Below are positions 4,366 to 11,688 of a stretch of DNA of 14,907 bases, one piece after another. Position numbers and translations under genes: made by a program. Each line of letters begins with the position of its first letter. The first letter of the stretch is position 1. The stretch comes from JBFWQM01 sp050249455. Its GTDB lineage: Bacteria; Pseudomonadota; Alphaproteobacteria; MPNO01; VGEU01. The notes beneath the pieces were generated by a model that worked only from the letters and a program-made list of their open reading frames with translations, was not told the DNA's origin and ran no database searches. The DNA lies in NCBI GenBank assembly GCA_050249455.1, contig JBFWQM010000133.1, positions 1 to 14,907 of the forward strand. The letters run 5' to 3'.

Positions 4366-7104
4366 TCAGCCGGTGTAGTACTTCCTGTCGCGGCCGTAGT
4401 AGAGGCCGGAATCGCCGAATCCGTAGCGGGCATGGCGCTTCACGTCGACCATCGAGACGGCGGTCCGCACCGACCGCGCGTTCGCCATCACCTGGCGCAG
4501 CGCCTGCTGCGCCGCCTCGCGCCGGGTCTTGCCCCAGCGCACGACGAACAGCGTGGTCTCGGCGAGGCCGGCGAGGATGCGCGCATCGGTCGCCGCGCGC
4601 ACCGGCGGCGAGTCGATGACGACGAGGTCGTAGAGCGCGGACAGGGTGGCGAGCAGGTCTTCCATCTGCGGCGCGCCGAGGAGATCGGGCGGATTGGCGG
4701 CTGGACCGCCGGCGGTGATGATGGCGAGGCCTGTCCCCTCCTCCACCCGCAGCACCTCGTCCACGCGCGCCACGCCGGTGAGCACTTCGGTCAGGCCGGG
4801 CGCGCGCGGCATGTCGAAGGCGGCGTGCACCGAAGGCGCGCGGATGTCGGCATCGACGATGATGACCCGCTGCCGGGCGGAGGCGCGCATCCGCGCGATG
4901 GACAGCGCGAGCGTCGATTTGCCCTCGTCCGACTGCGCCGAGGTGATGAGCAGGGTCTTCGGCGGCACGCCGTCGCGCGACAGCGCGAGGCCCGCGAAGA
5001 CACTGCGGATGGATTCGGCGAACGCCGAGCTTGCCTTGTCCACCACCATGCGGTCCGGTGCCAGGCCCGACCGCATGCGTCGGTTGACGAAGGGAACCAG
5101 CCCCAGGCTGGGCACGCCCGCCGCCTGCTCCAGCTCTTCCGTCGAACGGAAGCCCCGGTCGAAGTGCTCCATCAGGAAGGCGATCATGATGCCGAGGATC
5201 AGCGATGCCATCAGCGCCACCGCCAGGATCGGCACCTTCTTCGGGAAGGACGGCACCGTCGGGATGTCGCCGCGCGAGATGATGCGCGCATCGGGCTGCT
5301 GGAAGGCGACGTCGTCGGGCCCGCCGGCGGCCTTGAACCGGGTGAGGAAGGATTCGAGCAGCGTGCGGTTGGCGCGCGCCTCGCGCTCGAGCGCGCGCAG
5401 CTCGATCTCGGCCCGGTTGGACTCGACCACCCTCCCCTTGAGCTGGTCGAGGCCAGACTGCAGCGCGCCTTCGCGGGCGCGCGCCGAATTGAGGCTCGAT
5501 TCGATGCTCTGCACGATCTTGTTGATCTCGGCCTCGATCTGGATCTCGAGGTCGCGCTTCTCCGCCCGCGCGGACAGCATCCGCGGATGGCGGTCGCCCA
5601 GCGTCTGGCCCAGCTCGGTGATCTGCCGGTCGATCGCGATCTGCTGCTCGCGCAGCCGCTGGATCAGCGGCGATGCCAGCACCTCGGGCACCGATTCGAA
5701 GCCGCGCGGCTCGCGTAGCTGGCGGCGCACCTGGTTATAGCGCGATTCGATCTCGGTGCGCGCGGCGCGGGCCGAGATGAGCTGGGTGTTGAGGTCGGCG
5801 ACCTCCTGCGAGGTCAGCGTGCCGCCGCGGCCCTCGATCAGCCCGGAGCGGGCGCGGTACTGCTCGACCGCGCGCTCCGAGGTCTCGACGCGCTCGCGCA
5901 GCGCGGCGATGCGCTCCTCCAGCCAGCCGGAGACGCGCTGGGTCTGGTCGAACTTGTTCTCGAGCTGCTCCTCGAGATAGGCGTCGGCCACCGCGTTGGC
6001 GGCGCGCAGCGCGAGCTGCGGGTCCGACGCCGTGAACCCGACCGAGACGATGCGCGACTGGCCGCGCAGCCCGACCTCGACGCGCCCGGCGACCGTCTCG
6101 ACGACCTTCACCTGCTCGAGGATGCGGCGTTCTTCCGGCGCCATTGGCGCCAGGCGACCGATGCCGAGATGATCGGCGAGGAATTGTCCGACCGGCCCCT
6201 TCTGGCGCAGCAGCGGATTGAACTCGGGCAGCTTCTCCAGCCCCACGCGCGATGCGGCGTTGGCGATCACCGTCGGCGAACGGATGATCTCGATCTCGTT
6301 CATGACGGTCTGCGGATCGTTGGGCAGCGACGCCATGACGGACTCGAGCTCGACGATGCGCGGCCCGCTGCGCTCGACAAGCAGGAGCGCCTGGGCCGTG
6401 TAGAGCGGCGTCATCGACCACAGCACGCCCGCCGCGATCGCCATGACGACGGCGACCGTGGCGAACACGATCTCCTTGCGCCGCCAGATGCGCCGGAAGA
6501 TCTCCGACAGGTCGATCTCGCTGCGCGACGGCGCCGTCGCGCCGGCCGCGGCCGGCTCGCGCTCAGGCATCGCCTCGGGCGGCGCGGCCGGCCTGGGCAC
6601 GGCGACGGCGGTTGCGCGGTAGTTGCGCTCAAGCCGCGCCGTCTCGTCGCGCAGGAGCGCGCGCATCCGCTGTTCGGTGTCGCCGCTGCCGTTGGTGAGC
6701 GCTTCCGCCTGACGGCGCAGCGCCTCGGCGGCATCGCGCAGGGCATCGGTGCGCGGCGTACCCGCGGCGGCGATGCGCTCCAGCCGCGCCAGGTCCCGCG
6801 CGCGCGTGACGTAGGCGAGCACCAGCCAGCCGAGCACGACCGGCGCGAAGCCGCCCAGCAGCGCGGCGCCGATCTCGTAGGGCTGAACCGCCAGGAAGTT
6901 CCGCCAGCCGGCCGCCTGGAAGACGTAGAATCCGCACGCGGCCAGCCACGCAGCCGACAGCGCCGCGCCCAGCAGCAGGGGAGTGCGCCAGGGCGACTGC
7001 GCCTCGGGCGGCTGCCGCTCCGGCGGCGGGGGCGCCGCGGCTTGCGGCTGGTTGGCCGGCTGGGAGATGTCCTGCACGTTGGGCTCAGTCGGGGCCGAAT
7101 CCAT
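4366..7104 (-). CDS. Wzz-type chain-length protein fused to BY-kinase
   Basis: A 912-residue polysaccharide co-polymerase with a C-terminal bacterial tyrosine kinase, an inner-membrane protein controlling length and export of exopolysaccharide or capsule. Order: a Pro-rich start (1-38); two hydrophobic helices (about 41-62 and 76-100); a charged helical region (101-165); a Pro/Ala linker; the Wzz domain with its first helix at about 211-231; a long coiled-coil periplasmic region (390-590); a helix at 623-645 preceded by PSFPKK; then the kinase. Kinase motifs: Walker A SAQSDEGKST (722-731), Walker A' VIIVDADIRAP (747-757), Walker B LVVIDSPP (827-834), a GPAANPPDLL block and a C-terminal Tyr cluster of five (YGFGDSGLYYGRDRKYYTG), the usual autophosphorylation site. 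I chose the ATG at 7104; the frame extends to a GTG at 7149 but neither has a clear ribosome-binding site. No glycosyltransferase or export gene is next to it. The first 190 residues exceed the usual layout. Confidence 0.9.
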   Translation of the reverse strand: MDSAPTEPNVQDISQPANQPQAAAPPPPERQPPEAQSPWRTPLLLGAALSAAWLAACGFYVFQAAGWRNFLAVQPYEIGAALLGGFAPVVLGWLVLAYVTRARDLARLERIAAAGTPRTDALRDAAEALRRQAEALTNGSGDTEQRMRALLRDETARLERNYRATAVAVPRPAAPPEAMPEREPAAAGATAPSRSEIDLSEIFRRIWRRKEIVFATVAVVMAIAAGVLWSMTPLYTAQALLLVERSGPRIVELESVMASLPNDPQTVMNEIEIIRSPTVIANAASRVGLEKLPEFNPLLRQKGPVGQFLADHLGIGRLAPMAPEERRILEQVKVVETVAGRVEVGLRGQSRIVSVGFTASDPQLALRAANAVADAYLEEQLENKFDQTQRVSGWLEERIAALRERVETSERAVEQYRARSGLIEGRGGTLTSQEVADLNTQLISARAARTEIESRYNQVRRQLREPRGFESVPEVLASPLIQRLREQQIAIDRQITELGQTLGDRHPRMLSARAEKRDLEIQIEAEINKIVQSIESSLNSARAREGALQSGLDQLKGRVVESNRAEIELRALEREARANRTLLESFLTRFKAAGGPDDVAFQQPDARIISRGDIPTVPSFPKKVPILAVALMASLILGIMIAFLMEHFDRGFRSTEELEQAAGVPSLGLVPFVNRRMRSGLAPDRMVVDKASSAFAESIRSVFAGLALSRDGVPPKTLLITSAQSDEGKSTLALSIARMRASARQRVIIVDADIRAPSVHAAFDMPRAPGLTEVLTGVARVDEVLRVEEGTGLAIITAGGPAANPPDLLGAPQMEDLLATLSALYDLVVIDSPPVRAATDARILAGLAETTLFVVRWGKTRREAAQQALRQVMANARSVRTAVSMVDVKRHARYGFGDSGLYYGRDRKYYTG

Positions 7105-7284
7105 TACACCACGCCGGATCCTGTCGGCCGCGGAAAGGGCGGCCGGCACAGTTAAATTCGATAAAGTTTGCGATTTCCTTGATTTTCCCGCCCGTGAACC
7201 GTTTCGGCGGCAGGCCGCACAGGGTTAACGAATGGACTCTCGGGCGATGGCGGCCCCGGGTCAAGGCGCGCGATGCCGCGTCGA

Positions 7285-7926
7285 TCAGCGCAGGGTGGCT
7301 GGCTGGGCGATCGCGGTGACGTTGGCCTGGTTTCCCAGGGTTCCGGCCGACTGGTTGACGACCATCACCCCGACGCGGCCGGTCAGCACGCCGGACATCG
7401 ACGCCGCCGCGGCCAGGGACCCGGCGGTGACCGCCGATCCCGCGATCTGCTGGTCCAGCGCGGTGCGCGCCGTGTTGCGGTCGGCCCCCGGCGTCGGCGC
7501 CAGGTGGATGGCGACCGCGTTGGCCTGGAGGGTCGCCGTGCCGGCGGCCTCGTTGGCGGCCAGCACCACGCCCGCCGCAGCCGCGAAGGCTGCGTCGCCG
7601 GCGACCGCGTCGCGCGCCTGCGCCGGGCGGCTGTTGAGCTGGCGCACCGCGGCGGCGGCCGACAGCGCGGTGGCCCCCGGGGCGGCCAGCGCGACGTCGG
7701 TGGCGTTGGCGGCCAGGCTGGCGGTCCCGTGCGCCGGCCGCGCCGACTGCTCCAGGGCGGCCGCGGCCTCGACGGCGCCGAGCCTGAACGGCGCGCCCGC
7801 CACGATCCGCTCCGCCAGCGCCACGTCCCATTCCAGCCACCAGGCAAGCGGCTGGGCCGCCTGTACGGGCGAGGCCAGGAACGCCAACACGACAACAAGG
7901 GGGGACAGGCGCACGCCAGGCTCCAT
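7285..7926 (-). CDS. secreted Ala-rich protein with three internal repeats
   Basis: A 213-residue protein I cannot assign to a named family. The N-terminus is a clear Sec signal peptide (hydrophobic core LSPLVVVLAFLASP, cleavage probably after VQA at about residue 23), with no further membrane segment, so it should be exported. The mature part holds three related units at about 67-81, 129-143 and 195-209: GTASLAANATDVALA, GTATLQANAVAIHLA and GTLGNQANVTAIAQP, each preceded by a short E/N-Q/E-x-A motif and spaced 62 and 66 residues. Alternating small, Asn and Gln residues suggest a beta-rich or adhesin-like surface protein; that is inference. The ATG at 7926 has no ribosome-binding site, but an in-frame GTG at 7914 has GGAG six bases upstream and also gives a good signal peptide, so 7914 may be the true start. 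It lies 180 bases upstream of the kinase on the same strand. Confidence 0.7.
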   Translation of the reverse strand: MEPGVRLSPLVVVLAFLASPVQAAQPLAWWLEWDVALAERIVAGAPFRLGAVEAAAALEQSARPAHGTASLAANATDVALAAPGATALSAAAAVRQLNSRPAQARDAVAGDAAFAAAAGVVLAANEAAGTATLQANAVAIHLAPTPGADRNTARTALDQQIAGSAVTAGSLAAAASMSGVLTGRVGVMVVNQSAGTLGNQANVTAIAQPATLR

Positions 7927-8187
7927 CGCCGCAGCGGCGGCGCGGCCGATCCCTAGCCTGTGCGCGCTTAAGGCGAACTTAAGAGCCCGCAGAAATTCCC
8001 GCGTGATTTCTTGGATTTGCGGGACATTCGCTTCAAACGCCTGTCACATTTTCAGACTAAGAGCGTCAGTGATGACGATTCGCTGCGGCTTGTTGGAGAA
8101 TTGGCGGCCGATCGGTCCGCCGGAGAAAGCTGGCGGCGGATGCGGGGCACACGCCCGTCAGTAACCGCGGGAGGATCGAGATCCGGC
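7927..8187. other. divergent intergenic region
   Basis: The longest non-coding stretch (261 bases), between the secreted protein and phoH, which diverge. It is richer in A/T than its surroundings, as expected for promoters, but I see no convincing -35/-10 pair. Two CTTAAG sites (7967-7972 and 7978-7983) lie exactly 11 bases apart, one helical turn, and could be a protein-binding site. The phoH frame is open through much of it from a TTG at 8011, with an alternative in-frame ATG at 8140. Confidence 0.5.
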
Positions 8188-8913
8188 ATGGCGAAGCGAT
8201 CGGCGAAGTCGGCGTCACCGCAGTCCAGGGTCGAGAACCTCCACCATCTGACGCCGAATTGGGATCCGATCGACGGCCGCCGCGACCAGAGCTACGTGCG
8301 CCGCATCCGGCCCCTATCGGACAACCAGCGGCAGCTGATGGACGCCATCGAGAACCATACCGTCACCGTCGCGCTGGGCCCCGCCGGAACCGGCAAGACC
8401 TACCTCGCGATCAACGCCGCGGTCGAGGCGCTGGAGGACGGTGCGGTCGCCCGGATCGTCCTGTCGCGCCCGGCGATCGAGGCGGGCGAGCATCTCGGTT
8501 TCCTGCCCGGCACGATGGAGGAGAAGGTCGCGCCGTACCTGCGGCCGCTCTACGACTCGCTGGCCGACCGGCTGGGCGGCAAGCGGATGAAATCGATGAT
8601 CGCCGAATCCACCATCGAGATCGCGCCGATCGCCTACATGCGCGGGCGCACGCTCAACAATGCCTTCGTCATCATCGACGAGGCGCAGAACTGCACCTAC
8701 GGCCAGATCAAGATGCTGCTGACCCGGCTGGGCTGGCACTCGACGATGGTGATCACCGGCGACCCGGACCAGTCGGACCTGCTCGACGGCCTGTCCGGCC
8801 TCGCCACCGTCGCCGACAAGCTGCAATCGACCGACGGCATCGCGGTCGTCCGCATGGGCCAGGAGGACGTCGTCCGCCACCCGCTGGTGGCGAGCATGCT
8901 GGGCGTGCTCTAA
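8188..8913 (+). CDS. PhoH family ATPase
   Basis: A 241-residue cytosolic PhoH-type P-loop ATPase/putative RNA helicase. Seen: the family entry motif RPLSDNQRQLMDAI near 41-54, Walker A GPAGTGKT at 64-71, SRPAIEAGEHLGFLPGTMEE at 93-112, PYLRPLYDSL, IAPIAYMRGRTLNNA, Walker B VIIDEAQNCT at 161-170, and TGDPDQSDLL near 190-199. The YMRGRTLNNAFVIIDEAQN block is diagnostic. It is the short form: ATPase core only, with no N-terminal KH-like or PIN domain, as in E. coli PhoH itself rather than PhoL/YbeZ. No ybeY or ybeZ neighbour is present. I chose the ATG at 8188 with GGGAGGA 12 bases upstream (a little long); an ATG at 8140 is an alternative. E. coli phoH is phosphate-starvation-induced; I see no clear pho box here. 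It is followed by a palindromic element and the convergent amrS-like gene. Confidence 0.92.
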   Translation: MAKRSAKSASPQSRVENLHHLTPNWDPIDGRRDQSYVRRIRPLSDNQRQLMDAIENHTVTVALGPAGTGKTYLAINAAVEALEDGAVARIVLSRPAIEAGEHLGFLPGTMEEKVAPYLRPLYDSLADRLGGKRMKSMIAESTIEIAPIAYMRGRTLNNAFVIIDEAQNCTYGQIKMLLTRLGWHSTMVITGDPDQSDLLDGLSGLATVADKLQSTDGIAVVRMGQEDVVRHPLVASMLGVL

Positions 8914-8931
8914 GACGACCGGCCGCAGTCC

Positions 8932-9027
8932 AGAGCGGTATCCAATCAGGTGCGATACCGCTCTCGATTCTTCGTTGGCCGCATTCTCTTCGGCGAACTG
9001 GATTCTACTTCGCCGAATGATGTTCTA
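8932..9027. repeat. double-hairpin intergenic palindromic element
   Basis: Two perfect inverted repeats, each with an 11-base centre: AGAGCGGTATC (8932-8942) with GATACCGCTCT (8954-8964), and TTCGGCGAA (8989-8997) with TTCGCCGAA (9009-9017). The whole, from AGAGC to TTCTAG, resembles dispersed intergenic palindromes common in Rhizobiales and Rhodospirillales, which I recall typically carry a GCGAAC-CGG-TCCACTTCGC-like half; this is from memory. It sits between the convergent stops of phoH and the radical SAM gene and may terminate both transcripts, although it lacks a T-tract. Its right end (TTCTAG) contains the stop codon of the minus-strand radical SAM gene. Confidence 0.65.
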
Positions 9028-10119
9028 GGCGGCGGCGAAATCCTTGAGCCGCACCGGGCGGCGCCTGGCGCCCCAGGTGCCCGCAGGCCCATCGAACACG
9101 CCGGCGCACGGCGTGCCACAGCGCAAGCAGCGGCCGGCGCCGTCGATCTGCCAGTCGCCGAGCACGTACCAGTCGCGCTCGATCAGCCGCTCGCCGCAGC
9201 CGTGACAGTAGGTGCTCTGCCCGTCCGTGTCGTGCACGTTGCCGGTATAGACGTAGCGCAGGCCGTTGCGCCGCGCGATCGCGCGGGCGCGCTGCAGCGT
9301 CGCCGCCGGCGTCGCGCCGATGTCGCGCATCTTCCAATCGGGATGGAACGCGGAGAGATGCAGCGGCACGCCGACGCCGAGCCGGTCGGCGATCCAGCCG
9401 GTGAGCGCGTCGAGCTCCGCGTCCGAATCGTTCTCGCCCGGGATCAGCAGGGTCGTGATCTCCAGCCACACACGCGTCTCGTGGCGCAGGTACTCCAGCG
9501 TCTCCAGCACCGGCGCCAGCCGGCCGCCGCACACGCGGCGATAGAAGTCCTCGGTGAAGCCCTTCAGATCGACGTTGGCGGCGTCGATGCCGGCGAAGAA
9601 CTCGGCGCGCGGCTCGGGGCAGACATAGCCGGCGGTGACGGCGACCGTCTTCACGCCGCGCTCATGGCAGGCCGCTGCCGCGTCGAGCGCGTATTCGAGG
9701 AAGATCACAGGGTCGTTGTAGGTGAAGGCGACGCTGCTGCAGCCGAGCGCCTGCGCGGCGCGCGCGATCGCGTCCGGGTCGGCCGCATCGGCCAAGGTGT
9801 CCATCTCGCGCGATTTCGAGATGTCCCAGTTCTGGCAGAACTTGCAGGTCAGGTTGCAGCCCGCGGTGCCGAACGACAGCACCGGCGTGCCGGGCAGGAA
9901 GTGGTTGAGCGGCTTCTTCTCGATCGGGTCGACGCAATAGCCGGACGACCGCCCATAGGTGGTCAGCACCATGCGGTCGCCGTCGCGCGCGCGCACGAAG
10001 CACAGGCCGCGCTGGCCGTCATGCAGCCGGCACAGCCGCGGGCAGACGTCGCATTGCAGGCGTCCGTCCGCGAGCGTGTGCCAATGGCGCGCCGGCACGA
10101 TGGTCGAGTTTTCGTTCAT
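9025..10119 (-). CDS. amrS: AmmeMemoRadiSam system radical SAM enzyme
   Basis: A 364-residue radical SAM enzyme related to pyruvate formate-lyase activating enzymes and forming the third part of the AmmeMemoRadiSam system. Seen: an N-terminal Cys group (C23, C26, C30, C40), the 4Fe-4S/SAM motif CNLTCKFCQNW with C88, C92 and C95 (C-x3-C-x2-C), the family strings IEKKPLNHFLPGT (66-78) and FTYNDPVIFLEY, ITTLLIPGEND in the second half, and a C-terminal metal-binding-like group (C305, C308, C331, C334, C338). The last two groups could hold zinc or extra clusters. It is divergent from the Memo-like and AMMECR1-like genes, which supports the assignment. The target of the radical chemistry is not established for the family to my knowledge. 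The ATG at 10119 has no obvious ribosome-binding site. The TAG stop falls in the edge of the palindromic element downstream. The symbol follows the naming of the system. Confidence 0.92.
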   Translation of the reverse strand: MNENSTIVPARHWHTLADGRLQCDVCPRLCRLHDGQRGLCFVRARDGDRMVLTTYGRSSGYCVDPIEKKPLNHFLPGTPVLSFGTAGCNLTCKFCQNWDISKSREMDTLADAADPDAIARAAQALGCSSVAFTYNDPVIFLEYALDAAAACHERGVKTVAVTAGYVCPEPRAEFFAGIDAANVDLKGFTEDFYRRVCGGRLAPVLETLEYLRHETRVWLEITTLLIPGENDSDAELDALTGWIADRLGVGVPLHLSAFHPDWKMRDIGATPAATLQRARAIARRNGLRYVYTGNVHDTDGQSTYCHGCGERLIERDWYVLGDWQIDGAGRCLRCGTPCAGVFDGPAGTWGARRRPVRLKDFAAA

Positions 10120-10196
10120 CGTTAATGATCCGAGGGGGTCTCAAGTAAGAGATGGAATTGCGCGCCCGTCCCGCAAGCTTGAACGAAGCATTAACG
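10120..10196. promoter_or_regulatory. inverted repeat framing divergent amr promoters
   Basis: CGTTAATG (10120-10127) directly abuts the radical SAM start codon and its exact reverse complement CATTAACG (10189-10196) lies near the other end of the 126-base divergent region, before the Memo-like gene. The two octamers, 61 bases apart, could be operator sites for common control of both transcripts. No regulator gene is nearby. Confidence 0.3.
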
Positions 10197-10207
10197 GCTC
10201 TTAGCTT
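10179..10207 (+). promoter_or_regulatory. possible sigma70-like promoter for amrB-amrA
   Basis: TTGAAC (10179-10184), a 17-base spacer and TAGCTT (10202-10207) are a moderate match to -35/-10 boxes at the standard spacing. Transcription would begin near 10214, giving a leader of about 32 bases to the ATG at 10246. The CATTAACG octamer lies inside the spacer, where a bound protein would block the promoter. Confidence 0.35.
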
Positions 10208-10245
10208 TCATGAAAGGAATCGCGCGACCCGCGGAAGGGTGCCCA

Positions 10246-11034
10246 ATGACCAAGGTTCGCCCGCCGGCCGTCGCCGGCCTGTTCTACCCCGAGGACGCCG
10301 CCGCCTTGGCGCGCTCGGTCGACGACTTCATCGCCGCCGCCTCCAAGCCGCCGGCCGATACGCCGAAGGCGATCATCGCGCCGCACGCCGGACACATCTA
10401 TTCCGGACCGGTGGCGGCGCGCGCTTATGCGGCGCTGGCGCCGCTGCGCGGCCGGATCGCGCGCGTCGTCCTGATCGGGCCGTCGCACCGGCTGCCTTTC
10501 AAAGGGCTGGCGCTGCCGTCGGACGAGGCGTTCCAGACCCCGCTCGGCGCGGTGCCGGTCGACACCGCCGCGGTGGCGACGCTCCTGGAGCTGCCGCAGG
10601 TCATGGTGCTCGACGCCGCGCACGATCGCGAGCACAGCCTGGAGGTCCACCTGCCCTTCCTGCAGCGCGTGCTGGGCAGCTTCGCCCTGGTGCCTCTGGT
10701 CGCCGGCGACGCCAGCGCCGAGGACGTGGCCGAGGTCATCGAGGCGGTCTGGCACGACGACCGGACGCTGCCGGTGATCAGCACCGACCTCAGCCACTAC
10801 AACGACTACGCCACCGCCCGCGAAATGGATGCCGCGACCGCGGCCGCGATCGAGAGGCTGGACGGCGCCGCGATCGGCCGCGCCGGCGCCTGCGGCCGCG
10901 TGCCGGTGCGCGGACTTCTTGCCGTGGCAAAGCGCCGCGGCCTGCACGTCGCCACGCTCGACCTGCGCAATTCCGGCGACACCGCCGGGACGCGCGACAG
11001 GGTCGTCGGCTACGGATCCTGGCTCGTTGCCTGA
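10246..11034 (+). CDS. amrB: AmmeMemoRadiSam system protein B (Memo-like)
   Basis: A 262-residue Memo-family protein, structurally related to extradiol dioxygenases (class III nonheme iron fold). Seen: RPPAVAGLFYP at 5-15, APHAGHIYSGP at 45-55, GPSH at 78-81, HSLEVHLPFLQ at 130-140, STDLSHY at 179-185 and ACGRVP at 215-220. His50, His81, Asp181, His184 and Cys216 line up with the metal/active-site residues I know for human MEMO1 (His49, His81, Asp189, His192, Cys244), so the metal site looks complete. I chose the ATG at 10246 (MTKVRPPAV) because GGAAGGG lies 7 bases upstream and family proteins begin close to the RxPAVAG motif; the frame extends to an ATG at 10210 without a comparable site. 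Its stop overlaps the start of the AMMECR1-like gene by 8 bases. Probably cytosolic; reaction unknown. Confidence 0.93.
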   Translation: MTKVRPPAVAGLFYPEDAAALARSVDDFIAAASKPPADTPKAIIAPHAGHIYSGPVAARAYAALAPLRGRIARVVLIGPSHRLPFKGLALPSDEAFQTPLGAVPVDTAAVATLLELPQVMVLDAAHDREHSLEVHLPFLQRVLGSFALVPLVAGDASAEDVAEVIEAVWHDDRTLPVISTDLSHYNDYATAREMDAATAAAIERLDGAAIGRAGACGRVPVRGLLAVAKRRGLHVATLDLRNSGDTAGTRDRVVGYGSWLVA

Positions 11035-11623
11035 CGCCGGCCTCGTCCCCGACACGCAGGAGCTGGTGGTCCGGCACGGCGCCGACCTGGTCGCGATCGC
11101 CGCCGGGTCGATCCGGCGCGCGCTCGCCGACCCCGGCTGGCGGCCGGCCGCGCCCGCGGCGGTCGCTGCGGCGCTGGCGGCGCCGGGCGCGAGCTTCGTC
11201 ACCCTGCGGCGCGACGGCGGCCTGCGCGGCTGCATCGGCAGCGTGGCGGCCGAGCGGGCGCTGGCCGACGACGTGGCCCGCAATGCCTGGGCGGCGGCGT
11301 TCGCCGACCCGCGGTTCGATCCCCTGACCGCGTCCGAGGCGCCGGACCTTGCGATCGAGGTCTCGGTGCTCACCGCGCCGCAGCCGTTTGCGGTCGCCGA
11401 CGAGGCCGATCTCCTCGCCCGGCTGCGGCCCGGGGTGGACGGGCTGATCCTCGCCGACCGGGGCCGGCGCGCCGTGTTCCTGCCCGCCGTCTGGGACGTC
11501 CTGCCGCAAGCGCAGGACTTCGTCGCCCACTTGAAGGCCAAGGCCGGCCTGGCGCGCGATCACTGGTCGGCGAGCGTCACGGTGGCGCGGTTCGAGGCAT
11601 TCAAGGCCATCGGGACGGCCTGA
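11027..11623 (+). CDS. amrA: AmmeMemoRadiSam system protein A (AMMECR1 domain)
   Basis: A 198-residue AMMECR1-domain protein. The diagnostic hexapeptide LRGCIG is at 66-71, preceded by FVTLRRDGG; further family strings are NAWAAAFADPRFDPLT, DLAIEVSVLT, VDGLILADRGRRAVFLPAVWDVLPQ and FKAIG at the C-terminus. The most plausible start is the TTG at 11027, which overlaps the upstream stop (TTGCCTGA) by 8 bases and implies translational coupling; no ATG exists near the start of the domain. A GTG at 11066 would also keep the domain but trims the first helix. The order B-A with overlap, and the divergent radical SAM gene, make this a complete system. Human AMMECR1 and MEMO1 are separate proteins; in many prokaryotes A and B are fused, but here they are separate. 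Biochemical role not established. Confidence 0.92.
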   Translation: MPDAGLVPDTQELVVRHGADLVAIAAGSIRRALADPGWRPAAPAAVAAALAAPGASFVTLRRDGGLRGCIGSVAAERALADDVARNAWAAAFADPRFDPLTASEAPDLAIEVSVLTAPQPFAVADEADLLARLRPGVDGLILADRGRRAVFLPAVWDVLPQAQDFVAHLKAKAGLARDHWSASVTVARFEAFKAIGTA

Positions 11624-11688
11624 CCGCGCCTTGTGACCGCCGGACGCGGCGACTATCATCCGCCGCAAAGCGCAACAGGGACAGGGCC

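Noticed and set aside
3466..5718. 750-codon plus-strand frame opposite the hydrolase and kinase genes
   Set aside because: It is antisense to two genes with full sets of family motifs, is rich in Arg/His/Asp/Ala as expected for a shadow frame at high GC, and has no recognisable domain.
7105..7284. Promoter for the kinase gene
   Set aside because: The A/T-rich part around 7150-7190 is suggestive, but no -35/-10 pair with acceptable spacing stood out on the minus strand.
8188..9027. Functional link of phoH to the AmmeMemoRadiSam genes
   Set aside because: phoH is convergent with amrS and separated by a palindromic element, so co-transcription is not possible and no shared motif supports a link.
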